From: Adiantum capillus-veneris
Taxonomy: Eukaryota; Streptophyta; Polypodiopsida; Polypodiales; Pteridaceae
Length of the DNA: 64,000 nt
Assembly: GCA_014529385.2 (NCBI GenBank)
Contig: CM043965.1
Location: 64,885,190 to 64,949,189, forward strand
Direction: 5' to 3'
Part shown: positions 54,927-64,000 of the stretch, piece by piece
How the letters are laid out: each line of letters begins with the position of its first letter
Position numbering within the stretch: position 1 is the stretch's first letter
Notes under the pieces: model-generated
The model's input: the letters and a program-made list of their open reading frames with translations, nothing else
What the model was told of the DNA's origin: nothing
The model's database searches: none
Made by a program: the position numbers and the translations under genes

Positions 54927-56115
54927 CATTGCTTGAATAAGAGCTAAATATAAAAGTCAACAAAAGCTATTGTTTTAAAAAAAAAGCCAAGCCGAGCGAG
55001 CGGCTAAAAAAGAGAGCGTTGTCGAAAAAAACAGCAGGGGAAAGCGCGTCGTCAAGAGGCAGAATAGGGAGGTCGAGAGCAGCAATACGCAAGGAGGAGG
55101 AGCGTGAGATTTTTGGCAAGAGATAGTAGTGCAAGTGTGTGAGAAGTGGTTGAGGCGATCTGCAGACGCCGCCTTCGAGCAGCAAGGGAATAAATGTGGC
55201 GAGTAAACAACTGCAGGTAAGGAGACCGCCGTCAAGGAGGAGCGCCTTCAGAGAAGCAAGTCGAGGAGGGTGCCGTCGAGGAGGAGCGCCTTCAGAGAAG
55301 CAAGTCTAGGAGGGGCTTTGCCAGAGAAGCAGGCAGAACGAACCGGTGAAGAGCAGCACGAGGAGATCAGGGGTCGTTAACTGCAGATAAAAAGGCCGAG
55401 AGGAGCCTGAGGAAGCAGGGGTCGAGTCAGAGCTGCAATCAAAAGGCAAAGTGGAGGCTGTCAACAAGCCAAGGCATCATTGACCACTTGCAGAGAGAAA
55501 GATGCACCAGTTGTAAGCGGCTTGCGTTGTAGGAGTTGTAGCAAGGACGAGTTGCAGGAGTCGACGACCAGGAGGAGAGTTGTTGAAGGCCAAAACTAAG
55601 GGCTTTCTTGTTAAAGGGGCCACCGACCAGCATTGATGACTACAGAGATTTGATAAGGGATAGGTGATCATGTACAAGGACAAGCAGAGGCAAGAGAGAA
55701 CATTTGCAAACATAGGCCAATGAGCAATTGAAGAGACAGAGCGTTAATTGCACTGCGAGCAGAGAAGAGAGATTAAAGTGCAGGTCAAGCACTACGAGCA
55801 AAGGCAAGAGAGAAACAGAAGGATAGAATAAGTGGCTAAAGGAGACATCGAAAAAGAGCAAGGTGAGATACAGTTTCTCGTGCTCTTTTGCGAAAGGGCT
55901 CCGTTTCTTGTGCATACTCAGACTATTAGATTCCTTGGTTTTTTATTGTAGTTCGATTCTAGTTGAACTTTCAGTTGATAGTATTAAAAAGTTGAATTCT
56001 AACGTGTCACTTGCAACTCTGAGATATTAATTTGTGTTGTTTCTCTCACCAGTTTCCACAGCAAGCAACCCAGTGTTGATCCCGGCTCACTAACCGCACT
56101 TATTTTTCCCTGACA
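54927..56115 (+). repeat. Gypsy-2 5' LTR, right part
   Basis: Continues the LTR after Copia-2 and matches about 61945-63167, including GGTGAGCATG/GGTGATCATG, CAAGCACTACGAGCAAAGG and the end TTATTTTTCC-TGACA. A run of GGAGGAGCGCCTTCAGAGAA-type repeats lies at about 55230-55330. The expected primer site follows at 56116. Confidence 0.9.
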
Positions 56116-56136
56116 TCTTTGGTGAACCCGACGCAA
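56116..56136 (+). promoter_or_regulatory. Gypsy-2 primer site region, tRNA not identified
   Basis: TCTTTGGTGAACCCGACGC follows the LTR. TGGTGAACCCGACG has the form of a tRNA 3'-end complement (starting TGG) but is not the iMet or Asp site; I cannot name the tRNA. Confidence 0.6.
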
Positions 56137-56169
56137 AATTGAGCAAGGGTGGGACTTTGGTAGCAGAAG

Positions 56170-57175
56170 ATGACGACACCACAGGAGGTAGCAATGCAAC
56201 AGATGATGCAACAATTTGCAACCTATATGCAGCAACAGTAGGCTTCTCGGGAGCAGTATCAACAAAGTGAACGTATTTGTCAAGCGCGGTAACAATAATT
56301 GAAAAACTGCAAAGATTTGAAGTCATGATATTTCAAAATTTTGTACTGTTTATGAACAATCTATGGAGGGTTATGGAGTTAATGACCATGACTCAGTGGA
56401 AGGTTTTCACTTAAGTGCGGCTCCCGAGATTAGGGCTCAAATTGAAGAAATTCGGGTAACACATGGTGCAAACTAGCAGGAGTTTAAGAAGGCTTTACAA
56501 GAAGAGTACTTTCTTGAATATTCTCAACGGGTTATCAAGCAAAGCTTTATGAAATGGATACAGCAAAAGGATAAAGGATTATCTACGAGAGAATTGCTAC
56601 GAGCTTTTGAAAAGAAGTTTGAACAATTATCTACTATTGAGCAGAAGACAATGCAGCCAGAATAGGTCAAACTATTTATTCAAGCAACAGATTCGCTCCT
56701 TCAGAAGAGTTTGGTACACCTGCTCAAGGATCCATCGGGTGAGTTAGGCTTAACTTCTGATTGGAAATTGGTTAGAGAAGCTGTTAATATGATTGTGAAG
56801 CGACAAAAGAGGGTGGACAAGTTCATAATGGCTGATCCTATGGAAGTGCTCAAAGAGGATCTAGTGGAGAAGCCCAAGCCCAAGCTAGAAGAGCCACATC
56901 CTTGACGAGTTGGTAAAAGGTATACAAGAGTTGAATTTGAATTTGAAAGTTGTTAAACTTGATGGTTTGAGTGCAAGTGGATCTTCTTTAGAACCCAGGC
57001 AACGTCCTCCACAAAAGGACTGGGATAAAGGATGCATGTGGTGTGATAGTTTAGATCATATACGCAAAAATTGTGATGATTTTAATGAAGCTTACAAGAA
57101 GAACACAGTTTTTTGGAAGGACGGCAAGCTCCATCTTAAGGAAATTGGTGAGCATATATGCTTTATGTGAAGGGC
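56170..57175 (+). pseudogene. Gypsy-2 gag remnant
   Basis: Starts at ATG 56170 with a Met/Gln-rich segment (TPQEVAMQQMMQQF), then stops in several frames. A mid part keeps LKEDLVEKPKPKLEEP. A knuckle-like CMWCDSLDHIRKNC (C-x2-C-x4-H-x4-C, 57033-57075) with Asp where Gly usually precedes the His marks the nucleocapsid. The frame ends at 57168. Confidence 0.75.
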
Positions 57176-57219
57176 GGTATGAAGAAGTTACACCCGAGGT
57201 AAGACACGTTCACTTCAAT

Positions 57220-57990
57220 TATGATGATGGTTAAGAAGCAGTACGTAGGAGTCATTTTTCCAGAACACATTGGGCGAGAGCCACTACGGACACAATTGTT
57301 AAGATTGGTGATATTGATGAGCCTATTCTAGCACTTGCGGATCATGGTTCAGAAATTAATTTGATGTCAAAGAGCTTGTACGAGAGAGGGAAGTGACCTA
57401 TTGATATGGATCATGGTTGGCAGATTCGAGCTGCCAACACCCACCCTAGCGAATTATATGGAGCATGTGAAAATGTCAAGGTTACAACTGGAGATGTTTG
57501 TGATGAACATAATTTTTTTATACAGGAGCATTCCTCCTATCCACTTATCCTAGGGCAACCTTACATAACAGCTGTGTGCATGGAGACAAAGGTGTTGGAT
57601 GATGGTTCAGCATATGCAAGGATCGAAGCAAAGATGGTAAAAGAGCGGTTCAATTTTTGAATGTTTGTGTTGATCATGTCAAGAATAAAGATAGCTTACG
57701 AGATCAGCCTTTGCCAAGGATTTGCAAAGAGTTCAAAGAGTACAGGTTTGCTCAGGATTTTCTTGGGGTGCCATTATAGAGCGGGACTATAGTGGTACAG
57801 AGAAGAAGAAGTTCTCGTAAGAAGAGACTTTTTCTCCGGGGTTTCTGGGACTAACATCTGAAGGTTCAGTTTCATACAGGAATTTCATGGAGCTACCTAA
57901 GTGGGAGAAGCAATATGTGGTAAGTGTTCAAAGTGACTTGCATGGATGTGATATACTTGAACATGATGATGCTATCTCAGGAGTCTTTGA
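57220..57990 (+). pseudogene. Gypsy-2 protease remnant
   Basis: Aspartic-protease-like segment: PILALADHGSEINLMS (about 57320-57375), where D-H-G stands for the usual D-S/T-G, then TTGDVCDEHNFFIQE and YPLILGQPYITAV (the I-L-G block, about 57540-57570). A stop lies between at 57396. The catalytic Asp is kept but the next residue is changed. The remainder to 57990 has no clear domain. Confidence 0.7.
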
Positions 57991-58365
57991 AGAAGTTTCT
58001 TATGTTGATACGATGTGAGAACTTGAAGTTATCAAGAAGTGTAGATTGCAAGGTGGGACTGAACTTGTGCAAGTGCAGTCGATGGACATGTATGAAATTC
58101 TAACGGAGGTAAGCAAAGAATTGGGTGGTGCTTTTGAAGTGCAGTTGGATACAAAGTACAAGACTATCGCAAAGAAGTTCAAGCCTGTAGCTACCCCTCT
58201 CCAAGGGGAAGTGAGGAGATTATTGAGAAAGATTCACAGCAACCGAAGCTAAGGGATCCTAATAATATTGGCCACAAATTTACTGAAAATACCTTGAAGC
58301 AAGTAGTCATCGTCGAAGAAGGGTTTCTTACTGATGAGTAGGTCAAGTGATTTCAACAGATACAT

Positions 58366-59539
58366 GTGAAACATGGTAAGGCCTTTGCTTCTGAGCCCAG
58401 TGAGATTGGATGTGTAGATCCAAATGTTTTAGCACCTATGCTTATTTTCACCGCCCCTCATATGCCATGGAATTTGTGTCCTATTCCTATTCCTAAAGCC
58501 AATCTGCCAAAGCTTATTGACTTGTTAAATGAAAAGATATGTATGGGTATTTTGGACCCATCTTGTGCACCTTATTCTAATCGATGGTTCACCGTCCCAA
58601 AGAAGAATGGAGCCTTGCAATTTAATCAGGACATGCAGCTGGTAAATAAGGTAACAATTTGCAATGTTGGCACAGGTCCAATTGTGGACGAGTTTGAAGA
58701 AGATTTTGCAGGTAGGGCTATATACTCCATGGGTGATCTTTACTCGGGTTATGATCAATTTCAACTTGCTTTGGAGAGTAGGGATCTTACTACTATGCGT
58801 ACGCCACTTGCGTTGGTAAGGATGTGCACTTTACCACAAGGTGCCACAAATTATGTTGCTCACATGATGAATGGCATGAATAAAGTGTTAAGAGAATTCA
58901 TTCCTCACATTACTATGCCTTTTATTGATGATTTTCCAATCAAGGGTTGTGAAAAAGGTCTGAAACACCAGGTAAAAGATCAGAGGGGGTGTCGAAACGT
59001 TGTTACTCAACACATTGCAGATTGTGAAGCTAATCTATCCAAACTTGAAGAGGTAAATCTAACACTTTCACGTCAAAAATCAATTTTTGGTGCCAAAGAA
59101 ATATTGATTGTTGGACATATATGTGTGCCACATGGATGACTCCCAAGCCCAGCTAAGGTAGAAGCAATACAAAGGATGAAGGATTCATGCACATCAGTTA
59201 CTGAAGTCCGTCGTTTTTTGGGTGCTTGCGTGTTTTATCGTATTTGGTTGCCTAAATTTGCTCATGTTGAAGAAGTACTTTACCAGTTATTAATTAAAGA
59301 AAAAAGATTTGTGTGGGAATATTCTCATGCAAAGGCCATCAAAAAATTGAAGAAGATGCTTTTGGAAGCTCCTACCTTAAGGAAGGTTCATTACAAATGT
59401 GGAAGACCAGTGATTTTGACGATTGACACTAGTCCAACAGGGCTATTGGTCAAAATGATGAAGATGGTCCTAGATATGCTATTCGGTTTGGTGAAAAGGT
59501 GCTTACACTCATCAATGAAGATATCCACAGGTTAAAAGA
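58366..59539 (+). pseudogene. Gypsy-2 reverse transcriptase, F-I-D-D type
   Basis: RT from PIPKANLPKLIDLLNEK and CAPYSNRWFTVPKKNGALQ through MGDLYSGYDQFQLALESRDL, RMCTLPQGATNYVAHMMNGM to the catalytic FIDDFPIKGC (58921-58950). A TGA at 59137 interrupts it before the connection block EVRRFLGACVFYRIW (59200). The same family as the fragment at 29334. The first 250 codons are the best preserved RT of this lineage in the window and supply the amino-terminal part missing from the other copy. Confidence 0.9.
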
Positions 59540-59760
59540 GAGCTTCGGGGCATTGCTACTGCTCTAAAGTCTGACAAGGAGTATTTTGTTGGAGCTTCAG
59601 TTGTAGTGGAGATTGATTGTTTTCCGTTGATAGGAATGGGCTCCACTCTGGATATTGCTATGTTATGGTGGATAGCTTTCATTAAGTCTCTTAATCCTGA
59701 ATTCTATCATATTGCATACAATCCGATAGCAGATATGTTATCAAGAGCCAGGTATGAAGA
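59395..59760 (+). pseudogene. Gypsy-2 RNase H remnant
   Basis: Reads ILTIDTSPTG (first Asp, about 59420), then frameshifts. KRELRGIATALK-like sequence with the Glu lies near 59535, VVVEIDCFPLIG at about 59600, and MLSRARY at about 59740. Broken by a TGG/TAA-rich frameshift near 59445. Confidence 0.8.
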
Positions 59761-61296
59761 TGAGGAGGAGATGCTTACAGAGAGTGATTATGTGGGCTTA
59801 AAGTTTTATACTTCTTCTCATTTGCATGCAAGTTGTAGTGCTCTTGCTCGTGTTTTTGAAGCTTTTTCAAAGGATATGTATGATGAGAGTGGCTTTTGAT
59901 AGGCCGTTATCTTAGCACTCTCACCACGCAAGAGGAATGGAGTGACTAAGAATACAGGAGGATCAGGAAGAAAGCTTGTGGTTATTTCCTTAAAGATGGA
60001 CACTTGTGGAAGCATTCAAAATGTCCAGGAGGATTACCACAACGAGTAGTATGTGAAAAAGCAAAACAACAACAGGTAATTAAAGAATTTATGGGCAGGA
60101 CATAGAGGAGTTTGGGCAACATTTGCCAAGATTAAAAACTGCTATTGGTGGAAAGGTATGTACAACGATATTGCTCTATTTGTGGAGACTTGCATGGTTT
60201 TCCAACAATATTCAAATGTGCCAGATTGAGATGAGTTACATCCTACTTATCCATTGGCTATGCATTATAAGTGGGTTCTAGATTTGATCACTATGCCAGT
60301 CGGTATTTGGCAAATGAGGTATATTGTTCTTGCTAGAGAGGATCTCACTAACCAGGTTGAAGAAAGAGCTTTGCGTACCAAAGCTACAAGCTCAATATGC
60401 AAGTTTTGATTGAGGATGTGATTTGCCGATATGGTTGCATTGGGAAGATTACTGTTGATAGAGGAGAATTAGATGCAAATGAAGCTTATGAGTTATTTAA
60501 TTGATTAGGAATCAAGTTGGCTCTTACTACAACATATAATCCGGAAGGAAATGGGAAAAGTGAAAGAGGACATCCGCCTATTGTTAAAGATTTGGCCAAG
60601 GCTTGTTGAGGACGTATTGGTGATTGGCCTAAACTTTTAGCTTTTGCTTTGTGGACTGACAGAACTACTCAAAGCTCAGTTACAGGATTTATGCCCCTTG
60701 AGCTTATGTATAGGCACAAGCCAATCATGCCTACAGAAGAGACGATTGTTTCTTGGACCATATTGCCATGGGAATAAAAAATGTAAACTGAAGATTTTCT
60801 TGCTATTCACGTTCGGCAGCTTGAAAGACGCCAAGAAGACATTGATCAGGCGATAGATAAGCTCAAGGAGGCAGGATTGAAGAATAAAGCTGCATTTGAC
60901 AAGAAGCATAGGCTGAGACCATATCCTATCAAAGATAGAGATTGGGTACTTGTTTATGATGGCAGTGTGGAAAATCAATATTCGGTCGTGCGTAAGATGG
61001 TCAAGAGATGGTTTGGACCGTATGTTGTGATGCACTTTTATAATAATGGGACTTACAAGCTCAACGAACTTGATGGCACCAAGCTTAAAGTGCCCATTTT
61101 GTAGGGAAGAGAATCAAATTATTCAAGAAGTGTGAAGGACATGTGGTTCCGGATGACCTAGATTTTGGAGAATGTCAAGAAGATGATGAGATGTATTTTC
61201 TCGAAGATGCTTTTGGTGATACTTTTTCTTGTGAAGATTAACAACTTGAATATGGTTGGCACATGTCGGAGGATGTGCAGGTTTAGAGGGGGTGGA
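59761..61296 (+). pseudogene. Gypsy-2 integrase and acidic tail remnant
   Basis: Follows RNase H. WAGHRGVWATFAKI (about 60095) and TCMVFQ (about 60190) are the zinc-binding part with the second Cys of C-x2-C replaced by Phe. The core has VLDLITMPVG (about 60275), TVDRGELDANE (about 60453) and GNGKSERGH (about 60550), so all three acidic residues remain. Stops at about 60228, 60408, 60502 and 60608 disable it. A tail with KRWFGPYVV (about 61005) and acidic residues leads to the polypurine tract GAGGGGGTGGA (61286-61296). Confidence 0.85.
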
Positions 61297-63167
61297 TGTC
61301 GTGACACCCGCGTTCATTGGGAGAAAAAAGACAAAACAAGAAGGATTCTTTTAGGATTTTTTATGAAAGAATTATCGTTTTTTAGTGCAGTGTTCTGGAG
61401 TACCGAAGATGGCAGATAAGTATGCCATAAGCAGTGAACTATTGCTCAGGATGGTGTTATTTGGAGCTCAATGATTATGGGATCACCAATAAGGCAAGGC
61501 AATTGTATTTTATAATGCATTGGCTATCGATTTTGGAGTGAGAAAGCTTACAGGGAGATGCTTGGCAATGAAATAAATTTGGTCACCAATGCTCCAATAG
61601 ATAAGTATGTCAAGGGTTGTACTTAACAATGCTTGATCTTTATACAAGCCAAAGGTGGAGAGCTTACAAAAGCACAAAAACTTCTTGAGGAGCTTCATGT
61701 TTAGGATGTTGTTTCTTGGAGCACATCGATCATGGTATATGTTTATCACATTGGAGGGAAGGTCTTTCTCAAATAAAGTTCCCTATGCTTGAACTGTTGA
61801 GTCTTAAAGTTTACTACTTGTGAGATTGTACGTCCATGGTTGATATGTATGTCCACTACGGTGAACTTTGAAAGGCACAGTAAGTGCTTAGGACATTTAT
61901 TGCATGGGACGATGGGTTTTTGGGATGTGGCATGTGAATCATTGCTTGAATAGGAGCTAAAAATAAAACTCAACAAAATATATTGCTTTTAAAAAAAGCC
62001 AGGCTGAACAAGCGGCTAAAAAATAGAGCATTGTCGAAAAGAAGGGGAAAAGCACACCGTCAGGAGGCAGAATAGGGAGGCCGACAGTAATAGTATGCAG
62101 GGAGAGCAGCATGAGAGATTTTTGGCGAGAGATAGTAGCGCAGGTGTGTGAGCAGTGGTTGAGTCGATCTTCAAACGTCGCCTTCGAGCAATAGGGGAAT
62201 AAGGTGGCGAGTAAACAACTACAAGTAAGGAGACCGCCATCAAGGAGAGCTCCTTCAAAGAAGCAAGTCGATGAGTGCGCCGTCAAGGAGGAGCGCCTTC
62301 AGAGAAGCAAGTCTAGGAGGGCATCATCAAGGAGGAGGGCATCGTTCGAGGAGGAGCATCGTCAGAGAAGCAGGGAGAATGAGCTGGCGAAGAGCAGCAC
62401 GAGGAGATCAGGGGCCGTCAATTGAAGCTAAAAAGGCCGAGAGGAGCCTGAGGAAGCAGGGGTCACGAGCCAGAGCTGCAATCAAAAAGCAAAGTGGAGG
62501 CCGTCAACAAGCCAAGGCATCATTGACCACCTGTAGAGAGAAATATACACCAGTTGTAGCCAGCTTGCGCTTTAGGAGTTGTAGCAAGGACGAGTTGTAG
62601 GAGCCGATGACCAGGAGGAGTGTTGCTGAAGGCCGAGACTGAGGGCTTTGTAGTTAAAGGGGCCACCGACCAGTGGTGGTGACTACACAGATTTGATAAG
62701 GGATAGGTGAGCATGTACAAGGACGAGCAGAGGCAAGAGAGAACATTGCAAACATAGGCCAATGAGCAATTGAAGAGACAGAGCGTTAATTGCAGTGCGA
62801 GCAGAGGAGAGATTAAGGTGCAGGTCAAGCACTACGAGCAAAGGCAAGAGAGAAGCAGAAGGATATATTAAGTGGCTAAAGGAGACACCGGAAAAGGGCA
62901 AGGGGGTATACAGTTTCTCGTGCACTTTTGATAAACGGCTCCGTTTCTTGTGCATACTGCTTGTGTTTAATCAGATGTTAGATTCCTTGGTTTGTTACTG
63001 TAGTTCAATTCTAGCCAAACTTTCAATTGATAGCATTAAAAACCTGAATTCTAAAGAGTCGCTTGCAACTCCGAGATATTATTTTGTGTTGTTTCTCTCA
63101 CCAGTTCCCACAGCAAGCAACCTAGTGTTGATCCCGACTCACTAACCGCACTTATTTTTCCCCGACA
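61297..63167 (+). repeat. Gypsy-2 3' LTR
   Basis: 1,871 bp, TGTCGTGACA...CCCCGACA. Intact over the site where Copia-2 entered the other LTR: GCATGTGAATCATTGC at about 61930 is the empty site. Many small differences from the 5' LTR place Gypsy-2 well before Copia-2. Confidence 0.94.
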
Positions 63168-64000
63168 CCGCACTAACCATGTAGATGATCTTTTGAAAAA
63201 AATGAAGATCTAGGTAACACCCCTGATCTAGTAAAGTCTTCGGTCATCGACTATTTCATCTAAAGCTAAGCGATGTAAATGACCAAAATATTTTATCAAC
63301 CCTAAAATGAGAAACATACCACATGAGTCCAACCATATCATATCATTTTGTATATGCACAAACTACCCTTTCCAAGGTAAGCAGGCTCTGTCTAACATAA
63401 TCCATCAAAACCTTGTCATAATCTAATCCAAATCCTTAAACCATAAATCAAATCATTATCATCTGGATGAACACGCCACCCTACTCTAGGTAATGCACAT
63501 CCTTTTTGCAAAACCACTGTAGCAAATAACTTGGCTATGATAATTTTGACAGCACGACCATAACCAAAAAAAAAAAACAAATCAAAGAGCCACATTGGCT
63601 TCCACAACAAAAAATCATAACCATAACCATAAGGGATCTTAGCCCTTGACCATGAACCACATTCATAACTGAAACCAACTCCCACACTTTTCAACTTTGA
63701 CTTTACTTGCTACAGTCAACTAAGCCGACACACATGGCCCTTAAAGATCAAATTTTCATGTATACAAAAGAGCTTGAACAATGAATAAACATAATCTTAA
63801 ATCAACAATTCTTCAAGTGATGTACCACAATCACACATCACCCCCTTGCACATAAAGCTAATTTTGATCTAGAAGGGTAAAAATTACTCTACACATGTAC
63901 ATGAAGTCTCTTGCAGCTTCCACTTGGTGTAGCAATTGATAAACCACTGACTACGCTGTGTTGCAACTCCACCTACTCTCCGCAATACGCTTTCCAACAT
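63168..64000 (-). repeat. Dispersed repeat copy B, right part
   Basis: The reverse complement is collinear with 15540-16316 (copy A): CATCGCTTAGCTTTAGATGA, ATCAGGGGTGTT, TGGAAGCCA-TGTGGCTCTT and ACCCTTCTAG. It begins exactly at the Gypsy-2 end and runs off the window. Confidence 0.85.

Larger units (their letters stand above)
48589..63167 (+). mobile_element. Gypsy-2: Ty3/gypsy element of the F-I-D-D family, containing Copia-2
   Basis: Starts TGTCGTGAC, ends CCCCGACA, with LTRs of about 1.87 kb and target duplication CCGC (48585-48588, 63168-63171; only 4 bases match). Interior 56116-61296 has gag, protease, RT, RNase H and integrase remnants, all with stops. Its 5' LTR is split by Copia-2. 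It sits in a dispersed repeat whose uninterrupted copy is at 15540-16960. Confidence 0.93.

Overview
This is a transposon-dominated stretch of a nuclear land-plant genome. The evidence is plant-type Ty1/copia and Ty3/gypsy LTR retrotransposons with tRNA-iMet primer sites, a LINE relic, very long (CT)n tracts and one intact eukaryotic tRNA-Val(AAC). No complete, convincing host protein gene is visible. A fern, lycophyte or gymnosperm would fit the repeat-rich layout, but the sequence alone does not fix the lineage. Almost every open frame over 60 codons is retroelement coding sequence, a shadow of it, or a microsatellite translation.

Layout. 1-8302: a LINE remnant (DUF4283-like ORF1, then an endonuclease-like ORF2 start) split by an old 5.2-kb Copia element (Copia-1, 1902-7071, TSD GACAT). 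8303-14095: mostly unassigned, with a 147-bp tandem duplication and a ~160-bp tandem array (11787-14095). That array is broken by a 1.3-kb terminal-inverted-repeat element flanked by TTAA, whose uninterrupted target is still present in neighbouring array units. 14481-14664: a 30-bp minisatellite. 15540-16960: copy A of a dispersed repeat. 16961-25848: degenerate, probably old gypsy material (a mutated tRNA-Asp primer site and a lone zinc knuckle), a 547-bp inverted-repeat element holding a tRNA-like A/B-box sequence, and a long CT tract.

25854-37515: Gypsy-1, 11.7 kb, LTRs of about 1.6 kb, TSD CATGC. Its protease and amino-terminal RT are missing and replaced by foreign DNA, including a pol fragment of a second, divergent gypsy family whose RT carries F-V/I-D-D. 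37876-39305: a dense satellite of self-complementary TATGCTAGTTAGCATA-type units. 39310-40560: a decayed gene-like stretch on the minus strand. 40872-47725: microsatellites, a tandem pair of minus-strand LTR/primer-site units, a three-copy diverged repeat, the tRNA-Val gene, a short near-perfect hairpin and a Copia integrase relic.

47978-64000: the clearest stratigraphy. Copy B of the dispersed repeat (minus strand) was invaded by Gypsy-2 (48589-63167, LTRs of about 1.87 kb). The youngest element, Copia-2 (49265-54921, TSD TGAAT, 187-bp LTRs with 3 differences), then inserted into Gypsy-2's 5' LTR. Copy A at 15540-16640 preserves the uninterrupted target. Copia-2 encodes an almost intact polyprotein of 1,348 codons, spoiled by a single in-frame TAG between integrase and reverse transcriptase.

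No new host defence or metabolic system is supported. The most unusual items are the palindromic satellite, the TTAA-flanked element with a built-in empty site, the F(V/I)DD gypsy family with a chimeric gag/RT junction, and the empty/filled pair of dispersed repeats whose compound microsatellites have diverged in motif.
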